Shown: piece by piece, positions 8,268 through 15,468 of the stretch | Position numbering within the stretch: position 1 is the stretch's first letter | How the letters are laid out: each line of letters opens with the position of its first letter | From: Alsobacter metallidurans | GTDB taxonomy: Bacteria > Pseudomonadota > Alphaproteobacteria > Rhizobiales > Beijerinckiaceae | Assembly (NCBI RefSeq): GCF_014636935.1 | Contig: NZ_BMES01000001.1 | Location: 1,865,782 to 1,929,781 of the forward strand | Reading direction: 5' to 3' | DNA: 64,000 nucleotides | Translations under genes and position numbers: made by a program | The notes under the pieces: generated by a model | Database searches by the model: none | The model's input: the letters and a program-made list of their open reading frames with translations, nothing else | What the model was told of the DNA's origin: nothing

Positions 8268-8271
8268 GGGG

Positions 8272-8976
8272 TCACTTCCCCGCCTGCTGCGCGGTTGACA
8301 CCGCCCGCAGCCCCGGCCCGCGATCGAGGTCGCGCGACACCAGCCGCATCACGGCCGCGGCGGCGTCGCCGACCAGCACCCGGTAGGCCCCGATGGAGCG
8401 GCTGAAATGGTTGTAGATCACCACGGCCGGGATGGCGGCCACGAGCCCGATGGCGGTGGCCAGCAGCGCCTCCGCGATGCCGGGCGCCACCACGGCCAGG
8501 TTGGTGGTCTGCGCCTTCGAGATGCCGATGAAGCTGTTCATGATGCCCCATACGGTGCCGAACAGCCCGACGAACGGCGCGACGGACCCGATGGTGGCCA
8601 GCAGCCCGGTGCCGCGCAGCATGTCGCGGCCGGCCGCCACCTCGAGGCGCTGCACCCGCGAGGCGACGCGCTCCTTGATCCCGTCCTTGTCGGGCGCGCG
8701 GGTGGACTGGCGGATCTCCTGCGCGGCGGCCTCCACGAGGGCGCGGCCGATGGCTTCGCGCGCGCCCAGCGCCTGCGTGGCCTCGGCCAGCGTCTCGTGG
8801 TCGGTGAGCCGCGCCACGGTGCGGCGGAGCCGGCCACGCGCGGCGCTGAGCTCCAGGGACTTGGCGATCCAGATCGTCCAGGTGGCCACCGATGCGAGCG
8901 CCAGCCCGATCATGACGGCCTTCACCACCGCGTCGGCGGCGAGGAACATCGCCCAGGGGGAAAGGTCGTGCGGCAT
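8272..8976 (-). CDS. exbB: Proton channel protein ExbB (MotA/TolQ/ExbB family)
   Basis: 234 residues with three membrane spans: about 18-38, 124-150 ([20 protein letters not shown]) and 160-190 ([22 protein letters not shown]). These two blocks are the family signatures. ExbB forms the pentameric channel that, with ExbD, uses the proton gradient to energise TonB. The gene begins one base after the PiuC-type dioxygenase gene and is four bases from exbD, a tight operon arrangement. There is no sign of truncation or frameshift. Confidence 0.93.
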   Translation of the reverse strand: MPHDLSPWAMFLAADAVVKAVMIGLALASVATWTIWIAKSLELSAARGRLRRTVARLTDHETLAEATQALGAREAIGRALVEAAAQEIRQSTRAPDKDGIKERVASRVQRLEVAAGRDMLRGTGLLATIGSVAPFVGLFGTVWGIMNSFIGISKAQTTNLAVVAPGIAEALLATAIGLVAAIPAVVIYNHFSRSIGAYRVLVGDAAAAVMRLVSRDLDRGPGLRAVSTAQQAGK

Positions 8977-8977
8977 G

Positions 8978-9661
8978 TCAGGTCTCCGCCCAATGCCGGA
9001 TGAGGTTGTGGTAGACGCCGGTCAGCCGCACGCTGGCGGGATCGTCCAGCCCGCGCTCGCCTTGCAGCTCCTGGATCGTTTGGTCGAGCTCGAACAGCAT
9101 GGAGCGCGGGCTCTCGTCGCGGATCATGCTCTGGATCCAGAAGAACGACGCCACGCGGGCCCCGCTGGTGACCGGCTGCACGCAATGGAGGCTCGTCGAC
9201 GGGTACAGCACCGCGTGGCCGGCCGGCAGCTTCACCTCGTTGGCCCCGTAGGCGGTCTCGATGGTGAGCTCGCCGCCCTCGTATTCGTCCGGCTCGCTCA
9301 GAAACAGCGTGCAGGAGAGGTCCGTGCGGATGCGCGTGGCGCTGCCGGGAACGTTGCGGATGGCGTTGTCCACATGGACGCCAAAGGTCTGGCCGACGCC
9401 GTAGCGGTTGAACATCGGCGGCAGGATGCGCAGCGGCAGCGCGGCGGACAGAAACAGCGCGTTGCGGCCGAGCGCATCGAGCACGATGTCGCCAAGCTCC
9501 CGCGCCTCCGGCGACGCCGCCGGAAGCTGCATGTTGTTTTTCACGGAGGCGGATTGCGGACCCGCCGTCATGCGGCCGTCCTGCCAGTGCGCCTTGTCCA
9601 TGACCTGGCGGCACTGGCTGACCTGCTCGGGGCCGAGCACGTCGGGGATGCAGATGAGCAT
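8978..9661 (-). CDS. Fe(II)/2-oxoglutarate-dependent dioxygenase, PiuC/PKHD type
   Basis: 227 residues, the normal length for PiuC-like PKHD-type hydroxylases. The iron-binding triad is intact: His96 and Asp98 in [10 protein letters not shown] and His159 in [10 protein letters not shown], with Arg169 (GARVASFFW) in position to bind 2-oxoglutarate. PiuC homologues are regularly encoded beside catecholate or xenosiderophore receptors (PiuA, Fiu). They are thought to modify an imported siderophore or an intracellular partner, but the true substrate is not established. Here it lies between the receptor gene (54 bases upstream) and exbB (one base downstream). It is cytoplasmic and probably iron-repressed with the operon. 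Confidence 0.92.
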   Translation of the reverse strand: MLICIPDVLGPEQVSQCRQVMDKAHWQDGRMTAGPQSASVKNNMQLPAASPEARELGDIVLDALGRNALFLSAALPLRILPPMFNRYGVGQTFGVHVDNAIRNVPGSATRIRTDLSCTLFLSEPDEYEGGELTIETAYGANEVKLPAGHAVLYPSTSLHCVQPVTSGARVASFFWIQSMIRDESPRSMLFELDQTIQELQGERGLDDPASVRLTGVYHNLIRHWAET

Positions 9662-9715
9662 GCGGTTCTCCTCGGATCGCGAGGGCGCCCGCCGGGCGCG
9701 CCGGCGGGCGCCCGT

Positions 9716-12151
9716 TCAGTATTTGAAGTTCAGGCTGAAATACGCGGCCCGCCCCGGCGCGAGGTACACGTAGGGCACGTTGCTGCGGTAGAACGCGTCG
9801 TAGATGGTCGCGTCCGTGACGTTAAGCACGTTGAGGCGGGCCGAAACGTGGTCGGTGAACTTGTACTCGGCCAGCAGGTCCAGCCGCCATCCGCCCGGCA
9901 GCACGTTGTTGTTGGCCGCGAAGGTGCCGCCCAGGATCCGGCCGATATAGGTCGCCTGCGCGCCCACCGAGAGCTTGTCCGTGATGGCGTATTTGGAGAG
10001 CAGGCTGAAGCTCTCATGCGCGATGTTGGCGAGCTGCAGCCCGCGGTTCGCCGCGATGGCGGACTTCGTCACCTCCGAGTCCATGAACACGGCCCCGCCG
10101 AACAGGCTCCACCGGTCCGTGACATTGCCGCCGACGCCCACCTCGACACCGCGCACCCGGTACTCGCCGGTGGGCGACACCGTCGCCCCGATGGTCTCGC
10201 GGGCGCGGGACTTCTCGTTCTGGAACAGCGCCGCCGTCACCAGCAGGCGCCGGTCGAACAGCTCCCACTTCGTGCCCACCTCGTAGGAGCGGTTCTTCTC
10301 GGGCCCCAGCGCCGCGTTGGAGGCCGTGAGCGCCCCATAGTCGTTGCCGCCGCCGTCGAGCTCGGAGCCGACCGGGTTGGAGGACGTGCCATAGGCCGCA
10401 TAAACGGCCGCAAAGGGCAGGGGCTTGTAGGTCGCGCCGATGTTCCAGTTGAACATCGTGTCGTCCCGCTCCAGCGTCGTGCGAACGCCGGTCGCGGCCG
10501 TGGAGGCGGCCTTGATGCCGTAGTCGTCCACCCGCACGCCGCCGGTGAGGAAGAACCTGTCGTTCCAGTTGACCGTGTCGAGCAGGTAGGCGCTGCGGGT
10601 GTCGACGCCGATCTCGGTGGGGCGGCCGGTCTTCGCGAAGGTCCCGGTGAACGGGATCAGCCCGCCGCCCGGGTCCCACAAATTGAGGCTCGCGCCCGGG
10701 ATCGCGCCGGCGCCGAAGCTCTCGGTGGAGAGCGCCAGGTAGCTGTCGCGCGAAACGTTCTCGCGGCTGATCTCGACGCCGCTCACCAGCGTGTGCAGCA
10801 GGCCGAACGTCGTGAACTTGGTGGTCAGCTCGGTCTGGTTGGCGATGACCTCGTTTTCCTGGTAGCGGCTCTTGGCTCCGCTGTTCACCGTCCAGCGCGC
10901 CGGGTCAGGGTTGGTGGTGTTCACCGAGCCGGGCGCGGAGGCCACGTAGTCCAGCACCGAGAAGCCGTAGCGGAACTTGTTGGAGAGCGTCGCCCAGTCG
11001 GTGAGCTCGTAGCTCATCGAGGCCGTGGCGATGTCCTGCTTCGCCTTCTGGAAGTCGCGGTTGGGCAGGCCGTAGTAGTTGTTGCGGTTGAGGCCGCTCT
11101 CGGTGAAGGGCCGCCGCTTGCGGGCGTCGAAGGGCACGCCCCAGTCGGGCAGCTGGTCGAGGTCGACGTGGAAATAGTCCACGGTCATCTGGAAGCGCTC
11201 GTTCGGCTTCCAGGTCGCCGCGATGGCGCCGCCCCAGCGGTTGTCGAAGACCTCGTTGCGGCCCGCCACGCCGGCGCCCTGCACCATGCCGTTCGCGCGT
11301 ACGGCGAATTCGGGCGAGACCACGTGGTTGACGTCGAAGGTCATGCGCTTCGTGGCGTCCGTGCCGCCCGTCAGGCCGGCCTCGTAGAAGCTCACGAAGG
11401 AGGGCTTCTTGGTGACCACGTTGACGGCGCCGCCCGACGTGCCGCGGCCGCCCACCGTGGAGGCCGGGCCCTTCAGCACCTCCACCTGCTCGGTGGCGAA
11501 GTTCTCGCGGATGTTGACGCCGGGATCGCGCACGCCGTCCACATAGATGTCGTTGCGGGCGTCAAAGCCCCGGATGAAGACGCGGTCGCCAAAGGCGTTG
11601 CCGCCTTCGCCCGAGCCCAGCGTCAGCCCCGGCGTGGTGCGCACCAGCTCGCGGAACGAGGTCGCCTGCTTCTCCTCGATCACCTCCTTGGGGATCGCCG
11701 TGACGGTGCGCGGCGTGTTCAGGAGCGGCTCGGTGAGCTTGGAGGAGGCGGAGCGGTCCACCTTGAAGGGGGCGGCCGGGTCCGCATACGGGTTGGCGCT
11801 GGGGCCGGCCTGCGGGCCGGGAGCCCCCGCCGCGCCGGGGCCGGCCGCCGCCTGCGCGGGCGCCGCAACGGCCGGCCGGGCCGGGCGGCTCGCCGCCGCG
11901 AGGGGCCGCGCCCGGGTGGGCTTCGCCGCCACGGGCTTGCGCTTGCGCGGCTCTGCCGGCGCCTCGACGGTGAGGCCGGGCGTGGTGGTCGCCGTTTGCG
12001 CGGCGGCCTCCTGCGCGGCCAGCGTCCCGGCCAGCGCCGCGGCGGTCAGAAGCCCGACGCCGGCGGAGCGGTCGGTCTTCGGGCCGGTCGGCCGGGTGGT
12101 GGAAAAGGTGGATGCGCCACGCAGGGTGGCGGGTCGCTTGCAATCGCCCAT
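9716..12151 (-). CDS. TonB-dependent siderophore receptor (Fiu-like)
   Basis: 811 residues. An N-terminal export signal (about 1-52, ending EAAAQ) is followed by a long Pro/Ala-rich stretch (60-125). Next come the plug domain (about 130-250: TPRTVTAIPKEVIEEKQATS, VFIRGFDARNDIYVDGVRDP, EVLKGPASTVGGRGTSGGAV) and a 22-strand-type barrel ending in SLNFKY, an aromatic C-terminal residue for BAM insertion. It should import a ferric siderophore, probably a catecholate as judged by similarity to Fiu and the neighbouring PiuC-type gene. It is the first gene of the six-gene operon with piuC-like, exbB, exbD, tonB and the oxidase. The long extension before the plug is unusual. The 5' leader contains hairpins. 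Confidence 0.9.
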   Translation of the reverse strand: MGDCKRPATLRGASTFSTTRPTGPKTDRSAGVGLLTAAALAGTLAAQEAAAQTATTTPGLTVEAPAEPRKRKPVAAKPTRARPLAAASRPARPAVAAPAQAAAGPGAAGAPGPQAGPSANPYADPAAPFKVDRSASSKLTEPLLNTPRTVTAIPKEVIEEKQATSFRELVRTTPGLTLGSGEGGNAFGDRVFIRGFDARNDIYVDGVRDPGVNIRENFATEQVEVLKGPASTVGGRGTSGGAVNVVTKKPSFVSFYEAGLTGGTDATKRMTFDVNHVVSPEFAVRANGMVQGAGVAGRNEVFDNRWGGAIAATWKPNERFQMTVDYFHVDLDQLPDWGVPFDARKRRPFTESGLNRNNYYGLPNRDFQKAKQDIATASMSYELTDWATLSNKFRYGFSVLDYVASAPGSVNTTNPDPARWTVNSGAKSRYQENEVIANQTELTTKFTTFGLLHTLVSGVEISRENVSRDSYLALSTESFGAGAIPGASLNLWDPGGGLIPFTGTFAKTGRPTEIGVDTRSAYLLDTVNWNDRFFLTGGVRVDDYGIKAASTAATGVRTTLERDDTMFNWNIGATYKPLPFAAVYAAYGTSSNPVGSELDGGGNDYGALTASNAALGPEKNRSYEVGTKWELFDRRLLVTAALFQNEKSRARETIGATVSPTGEYRVRGVEVGVGGNVTDRWSLFGGAVFMDSEVTKSAIAANRGLQLANIAHESFSLLSKYAITDKLSVGAQATYIGRILGGTFAANNNVLPGGWRLDLLAEYKFTDHVSARLNVLNVTDATIYDAFYRSNVPYVYLAPGRAAYFSLNFKY

Positions 12152-12166
12152 GGATCAGCCCCATTG

Positions 12167-12205
12167 CCGACCCCAAGAGGTCGGTACGGTCCCCGAAGGG
12201 ATCCG
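12167..12205 (-). promoter_or_regulatory. Two adjacent hairpins in the receptor mRNA leader
   Basis: On the minus-strand transcript, a hairpin with a C(UUCG)G tetraloop (12187-12205, stem of seven pairs with one bulge) is followed by a six-pair stem CCGACC/GGTCGG (12167-12184). It ends 15 bases before the receptor ATG and close to the GGGG that serves as ribosome binding site. The position suggests translational or attenuation control. No U-run follows, so neither is a simple terminator. Confidence 0.45.
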
Positions 12206-12854
12206 AGCCGACTCCACGCTTCAGCGCCGACACGCGGTGCCGGTCGCCGACCCGGGGGAGTCGGACGCCCAAAAACACGCTCTGTCGTCTGGGTGGCTGG
12301 AGGGCGCGCCTGTGGCTGCCTGCAACGAGCAAGGCCGTTCTGGCATTGTTGACGAATGGCGTCAAGAACCCTGGCGCAAGCCGGATATGCGTTTTTTCAG
12401 CCCATCCCGCCCCGGCTACCCGGGCCGGGAGGGTGGGCGCGGCTGTGCGTTCTCCGTGCGCGCGGAGGTGAGGCGGGCGAGACCAGGATGGGGAGACGCG
12501 GAGCGCCGGCCATCAAGTCCGTAGTGCAGCGGATGTCGGATGACCGACGCTCCACGTCCGGCGATTTTGGGCTGTTTCGACCCGCGCTCCGGCTCACGAC
12601 GCCCCTCCGGTGGGACCGGGCGTCGGGAACGTTAAGGTGGCCGCGTCCACGGCCCCGCCATAGTACGGGGCGGGCGGGCTCACGACCGGTCGCCGGGCTT
12701 GCCGGGGCTGTTACCCCCCGACCCCCCGACCGGCCGCTTCGAAACAGCCTCCCGGGAGGGTGGGACCGGTAACCCCACCCGCGCAGGCGCCGCGCCCCGA
12801 CCCCGCCTGCAGACCGCTCCGGAAGCGTTCCCCATCTGGGTCGAGAGTGAGCGA

Positions 12855-12883
12855 AGGGTGCCGGAAGCGGGCCCGAATGTCAA
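12855..12883 (-). promoter_or_regulatory. Candidate sigma-70 promoter in the motB-receptor gap
   Basis: On the minus strand a perfect TTGACA -35 box (12878-12883) is spaced 17 bases from CACCCT (12855-12860). It points toward the siderophore receptor, more than 700 bases away. The -35 region and flank, AATCCTTGACATTCGGGC, differs in one base from the element in front of nrdJ (21338-21355). The -10 box is weak, as is common in alphaproteobacteria. Confidence 0.4.
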
Positions 12884-12964
12884 GGATTATATTCTTACAA
12901 TATCGGCCGCTGTCCGGCGACCCGCATCCCGAGCAACAGGCCGTCGTCGGCCGACGCCGTGTGG

Positions 12965-13831
12965 TCAGCGAAAGGGGCCCGGAGGCATCGGCGGCGGCTC
13001 GTTGATCAGCGTGATCGTCAGGCGCTGGTTCGACGCGAGGTAGGGATTGTCCGGGAACACCGGCTCGGTGTCGGCCCGCCCCGCCACGGATGTGAAGCGG
13101 TTGCTGGGGAATCCCGCGTTTGACAGGATCTCGCGCACCGAGACGGCGCGCCCGGCCGTGAGGCCCCAGGAATCGGCCCCCGGCGAGCCCGGGCGCGTGG
13201 CGGCGGTGTGGCCGGTGACCGAGAGGCGGTTGTTCAGCCGGCGCAGGGTGGGCGTCAGCGCCTCCAGCACGAGGCGGGTGCGCTCGTAGGGGCGGACCGA
13301 GCCGTCGGGGAACATCGAGCGGCCGTCCTGGTCCGTGAGGGACACGTTCACGCCCTCCCGGGTCGCCTCGACCACGATGTTGCGCGACAGGTCGGCGTAT
13401 TCGGGCATGCTCTGGAGCGCCTGCCGGATGCTGGCCGCCGCGCTCTGGTTGGCCTGCCCGCTGGCGGCCGAGCGCTTGGCGTCGCGGTCGCTGGCGGCCG
13501 GGCTGTTGGGCTCGCGGTCGCTGGCGCGGCCCGATCCTCCCACCGGCGCGTCGCGCAGATCGGACGCCTTGCTGCCTGACTTGTCGATGGTGGTGCCATT
13601 CAGGACGCCGCCGGAGCCGCTGGTGGTGATGCTCACATTGGGCGGCGCGAAGTAGTTCGCCAGGCCGGTCTTCTGCTCCTGCGTGGTCATGCTGATCAGC
13701 CACATGAGCAAAAAGAACGCCATCATGGCGGTCACGAAATCCGCGTAGGCGATTTTCCAGGCGCCGCCATGGTGCGCGTGCGCGGACTTCTTGACCTTCT
13801 TGACGATGATCGGCTGGGTGGACTTGGCCAT
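12965..13831 (-). CDS. motB: Flagellar motor stator protein MotB
   Basis: 288 residues. The N-terminus carries the MotB signature (WKIAYADFVTAMMAFFLLMW, about residues 25-44), including the essential proton-binding aspartate in YADF. An OmpA-like peptidoglycan-binding domain follows (about 150-280: LSVTGHTAA, SADSWGLTAGRA-like, GRADTEPVFPDNP). MotB anchors the stator to the cell wall, and with MotA it conducts protons that turn the flagellum. The linker (about 102-132) consists of three imperfect 10-residue tandem repeats (ASDREPNSPA, ASDRDAKRSA, ASGQANQSAA), encoded by a 30-base repeat. It lies 24 bases downstream of motA in the same operon; no other flagellar gene is in the window. Confidence 0.93.
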   Translation of the reverse strand: MAKSTQPIIVKKVKKSAHAHHGGAWKIAYADFVTAMMAFFLLMWLISMTTQEQKTGLANYFAPPNVSITTSGSGGVLNGTTIDKSGSKASDLRDAPVGGSGRASDREPNSPAASDRDAKRSAASGQANQSAAASIRQALQSMPEYADLSRNIVVEATREGVNVSLTDQDGRSMFPDGSVRPYERTRLVLEALTPTLRRLNNRLSVTGHTAATRPGSPGADSWGLTAGRAVSVREILSNAGFPSNRFTSVAGRADTEPVFPDNPYLASNQRLTITLINEPPPMPPGPFR

Positions 13832-13855
13832 GGGGAATCCTGCTGGCGGTCGTGG

Positions 13856-14719
13856 TCAGGCGGCGGCTGGCAGGGCGGCGGTGGCGGCTTCCACTTCGCT
13901 GTAGGTCGGGCGGACTTCGCTGAAGAGAGCCTTGCGGGCGAACTCCACCGACATCACCGGCGGCTGGCCGCTGATGTGGGCGAGCAGGCCCGCCTTGAGC
14001 GAGATGTAGTATTTCGACTCCGCCTCGAAGGTGCTCTTGAGAGAGGCGGCCATCGGGGCGAAGAAGCCGTAGGCGACGAACACGCCAAAGAAGGTGCCGA
14101 CCAGCGCGCCGCCGATCAGGTGGCCCAGCACCTCCGGCGGCTCCGAGATCGCCCCCATGGTCTTGATCACGCCGAGCACGGCCGCGACGATGCCGAGCGC
14201 CGGCGTGCCGTCCGCGAGCGACTGCATGGCGGCCACGATGCGCTCCTGCTCCTGGTGGTGGGTTTCCAGTTCCTCGTCCATGAGAGCGTCGATCTCATGG
14301 ACATTGTCCGCGCCCATCGTCACCATGCGCATGTAATCGCAGACGAACTCCACCGCATGGTGGTTGGCCGCAAAAGTCGGAAAGGCGTTGAACAGGGTCG
14401 AGTCGCCCGGATTTTCAATATGCGGCTCGATGGCCGTCATGCCCTTCTGCTTCGCGAGCTTGTAGAGCGAGAACTGCATCGCCAGCAGTTCGACATAACA
14501 TGTCTGCCTGTACTTTGGGCCTTTCACGAGCGTGCCGAGCATGGCCGGCACGGCTTTCAGCACCGGCCCCGGATTGCCGATGATGAACGCGCCGATCGCC
14601 GCGCCGAGGATGATCACGAACTCGAAGGGCTGCCACAGCACCTCGAGATGGCCGCCCATCATCGCGTAGCTGCCGAACACGCAGGCGAAGACGAGAACTG
14701 TGCCGACGACCAGTCGCAT
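13856..14719 (-). CDS. motA: Flagellar motor stator protein MotA
   Basis: 287 residues from ATG 14719, chosen because GAGGGTGG precedes it and homologues begin MRLVVGTVLVFACVFGSY; a longer frame reaches 14893 but reads through repeat sequence. Four membrane spans are visible (about 3-22, 33-50, 172-192, 203-223), with the MotA signature PALGIVAAVLGVIKTMG in the third. MotA and MotB form the proton-driven stator complex in the inner membrane. The gene precedes motB. A perfect inverted repeat lies about 30 bases upstream of the start (14749-14772). Confidence 0.93.
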   Translation of the reverse strand: MRLVVGTVLVFACVFGSYAMMGGHLEVLWQPFEFVIILGAAIGAFIIGNPGPVLKAVPAMLGTLVKGPKYRQTCYVELLAMQFSLYKLAKQKGMTAIEPHIENPGDSTLFNAFPTFAANHHAVEFVCDYMRMVTMGADNVHEIDALMDEELETHHQEQERIVAAMQSLADGTPALGIVAAVLGVIKTMGAISEPPEVLGHLIGGALVGTFFGVFVAYGFFAPMAASLKSTFEAESKYYISLKAGLLAHISGQPPVMSVEFARKALFSEVRPTYSEVEAATAALPAAA

Positions 14720-14748
14720 GGTTTGCCACCCTCGCGGGCATTCCCGCG

Positions 14749-14772
14749 CAATTGCTACCTGCAAAGCAATTG
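14749..14772. promoter_or_regulatory. Perfect 8-base inverted repeat upstream of motA
   Basis: CAATTGCT, an 8-base spacer, then AGCAATTG. The arms match exactly and the repeat ends 29 bases before the motA start. It could be an operator for a dimeric regulator, or a hairpin in the leader. It matches no regulator site that I recognise. Confidence 0.45.
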
Positions 14773-14826
14773 ACTGACGAAAGTTAAGTTCAGGTGTAGA
14801 GCCGACGGGCCTGCGGGGTGGTGGCG

Positions 14827-14868
14827 CCTCCCTGTCCCGCATGCGGGAGAGGGGCAGGGGTGAGGGTG
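14827..14868. repeat. Intergenic mosaic repeat, type A (copy 1)
   Basis: GC-rich palindromic element with core CGGGAGAGGGGCAGGGGTGA, the reverse complement of the CCTCACCCCTGCCCCTCTCCC motif found at 15071, 15170 and near 29.6 kb. Elements of this kind are scattered between genes in Rhizobiales chromosomes. The motA ORF extension reads through it, which supports the later motA start. Confidence 0.7.
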
Positions 14869-14902
14869 GTTGGGTTTGCTCGGCGCCCATCATGGAGCGC
14901 TC

Positions 14903-14949
14903 CCCTTCTCCCCCCGCGAGAAGGTGTCGGCGGAGCCGACGGATGAGGG
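14903..14949. repeat. Intergenic mosaic repeat, type B (copy 1, forward)
   Basis: Reads CCCTTCTCCCCCCGCGAGAA, then GGTG, a short hairpin and CGGATGAGGG. It is the inverted partner of the copy at 15002-15047; the two flank a spacer of about 50 bases. This resembles the Rhizobiales intergenic mosaic elements. Confidence 0.7.
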
Positions 14950-15001
14950 CCTAAAGCTTGGTCATTGTCCCGCGCATCGCGGCGCAACGCCCGGCCGCTA
15001 G

Positions 15002-15047
15002 ACCCTCATCCGGCCCTTCGGGCCACCTTCTCCCGGGGGGAGAAGGG
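15002..15047. repeat. Intergenic mosaic repeat, type B (copy 2, reverse)
   Basis: Begins ACCCTCATCC and ends with the CCGGGGGGAGAAGGG arm, with an internal hairpin GGCCCTTCGGGCC. It is the reverse-oriented copy of the element at 14903-14949. Confidence 0.7.
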
Positions 15048-15070
15048 AGGCCTACGTCGGCAGTGCGCAT

Positions 15071-15111
15071 CCCTCTCCGGCTATGCCGGAGAGCCGCAGG
15101 GGTGAGGGCGG
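15071..15111. repeat. Intergenic mosaic repeat, type A (copy 2)
   Basis: CCCTCTCCGGC-TAT-GCCGGAGAG hairpin followed by CCGCAGGGGTGAGGGCGG. It has the same architecture as the element at 14827. Confidence 0.65.
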
Positions 15112-15169
15112 TCCCGCCCACGCCGATCCCCGGCGCTGGCAGGTCAATGAACGCGGAGCGCGGCCCCGG

Positions 15170-15206
15170 CGCCCTCACCCCTGCCCCTCTCCCAGGGGGA
15201 GAGGGG
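15170..15206. repeat. Intergenic mosaic repeat, type A (copy 3, reverse)
   Basis: CGCCCTCACCCCTGCCCCTC followed by TCCC-AGG-GGGAGAGGGG. It is the opposite orientation to copies 1 and 2, and it abuts the broken DUF2442 gene. Confidence 0.7.
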
Positions 15207-15212
15207 ATCGCG

Positions 15213-15410
15213 TCAGGCGGCGCGGTTGGGTGGGCGGGTCTGGTCGCGGCGGCCGGCCAGGAGGGCGGCGATGCTGATGTCCTCGTCCAGCGCCTCCCAG
15301 TGGAGGCCGGCGGGGCTCAGCGTATAGGCCGCCCGCTGTTCATGCGTGGTGGCGGCTAGGCGCGGAAATCACGCGAGCGGCACGCCGAGGGTGCGGCCGT
15401 TGGATCGATC
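15213..15410 (-). pseudogene. DUF2442-domain gene remnant with in-frame stop
   Basis: Reading the minus strand from 15410 gives SNGRTLGVPLA, then TGA (15369-15371), then FPRLAATTHEQRAAYTLS and GLHWEALDEDISIAALLAGR to a normal stop at 15213. This matches the C-terminal two thirds of short DUF2442 proteins, whose family pattern has a tryptophan (TGG) exactly where the TGA lies (PLAWFPRL). The 5' third is missing: upstream of about 15410 the frame no longer reads like the family, and the AT-richer deaminase insert begins. It is therefore a decayed gene, broken both by a nonsense change and by 5' loss. DUF2442 proteins often accompany a DUF4160 partner of toxin-antitoxin type; no partner is visible here. 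Confidence 0.75.
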
Positions 15411-15468
15411 CGGGGTCGGACATGACTGAAGCGAATTCAGGTACCTGGACTGTTCAATGGCCACGATT

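Larger units (their letters stand above)
12152..12964. other. 813-base gene-free region between motB and the siderophore receptor gene
   Basis: Both flanking genes are on the minus strand, so this stretch holds the motB 3' end and the receptor's promoter and leader. ORFs here are short, arginine/proline-rich and overlap on both strands, as expected for chance frames in GC-rich DNA. I see two hairpins just before the receptor start (12167-12205), a candidate minus-strand promoter at 12855-12883 and several GC-rich runs (CCCCCCGACC repeats near 12717). No riboswitch, tRNA or known small RNA was recognised. Confidence 0.6.

Noticed and set aside
8432-12352. 1306-codon open frame on the plus strand antisense to the TonB operon
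   Set aside because: It is Arg/Ala/His-rich, has no domain, and lies opposite well-recognised genes. It is a GC-rich shadow frame. The same holds for the 1263-codon frame opposite nrdJ (17298-21089) and the frame opposite comEC (46589-48868).
12356-12772. 138-codon plus-strand frame in the motB-receptor gap
   Set aside because: Composition is Arg/Pro-rich, there is no ribosome binding site, other frames overlap it on both strands, and no family was recognised.
12152-12964. Possible cobalamin riboswitch upstream of the receptor, and likewise upstream of nrdJ (21081-21345)
   Set aside because: Neither leader has the conserved core (GCCACTG, the B12 box AGYCAGGAGACCTGCC). GGGAACGC strings alone are too common.
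13856-14893. Longer MotA starting at 14893
   Set aside because: The extra 58 codons read through a mosaic repeat and an inverted repeat, while ATG 14719 has a good ribosome binding site and matches MotA N-termini.
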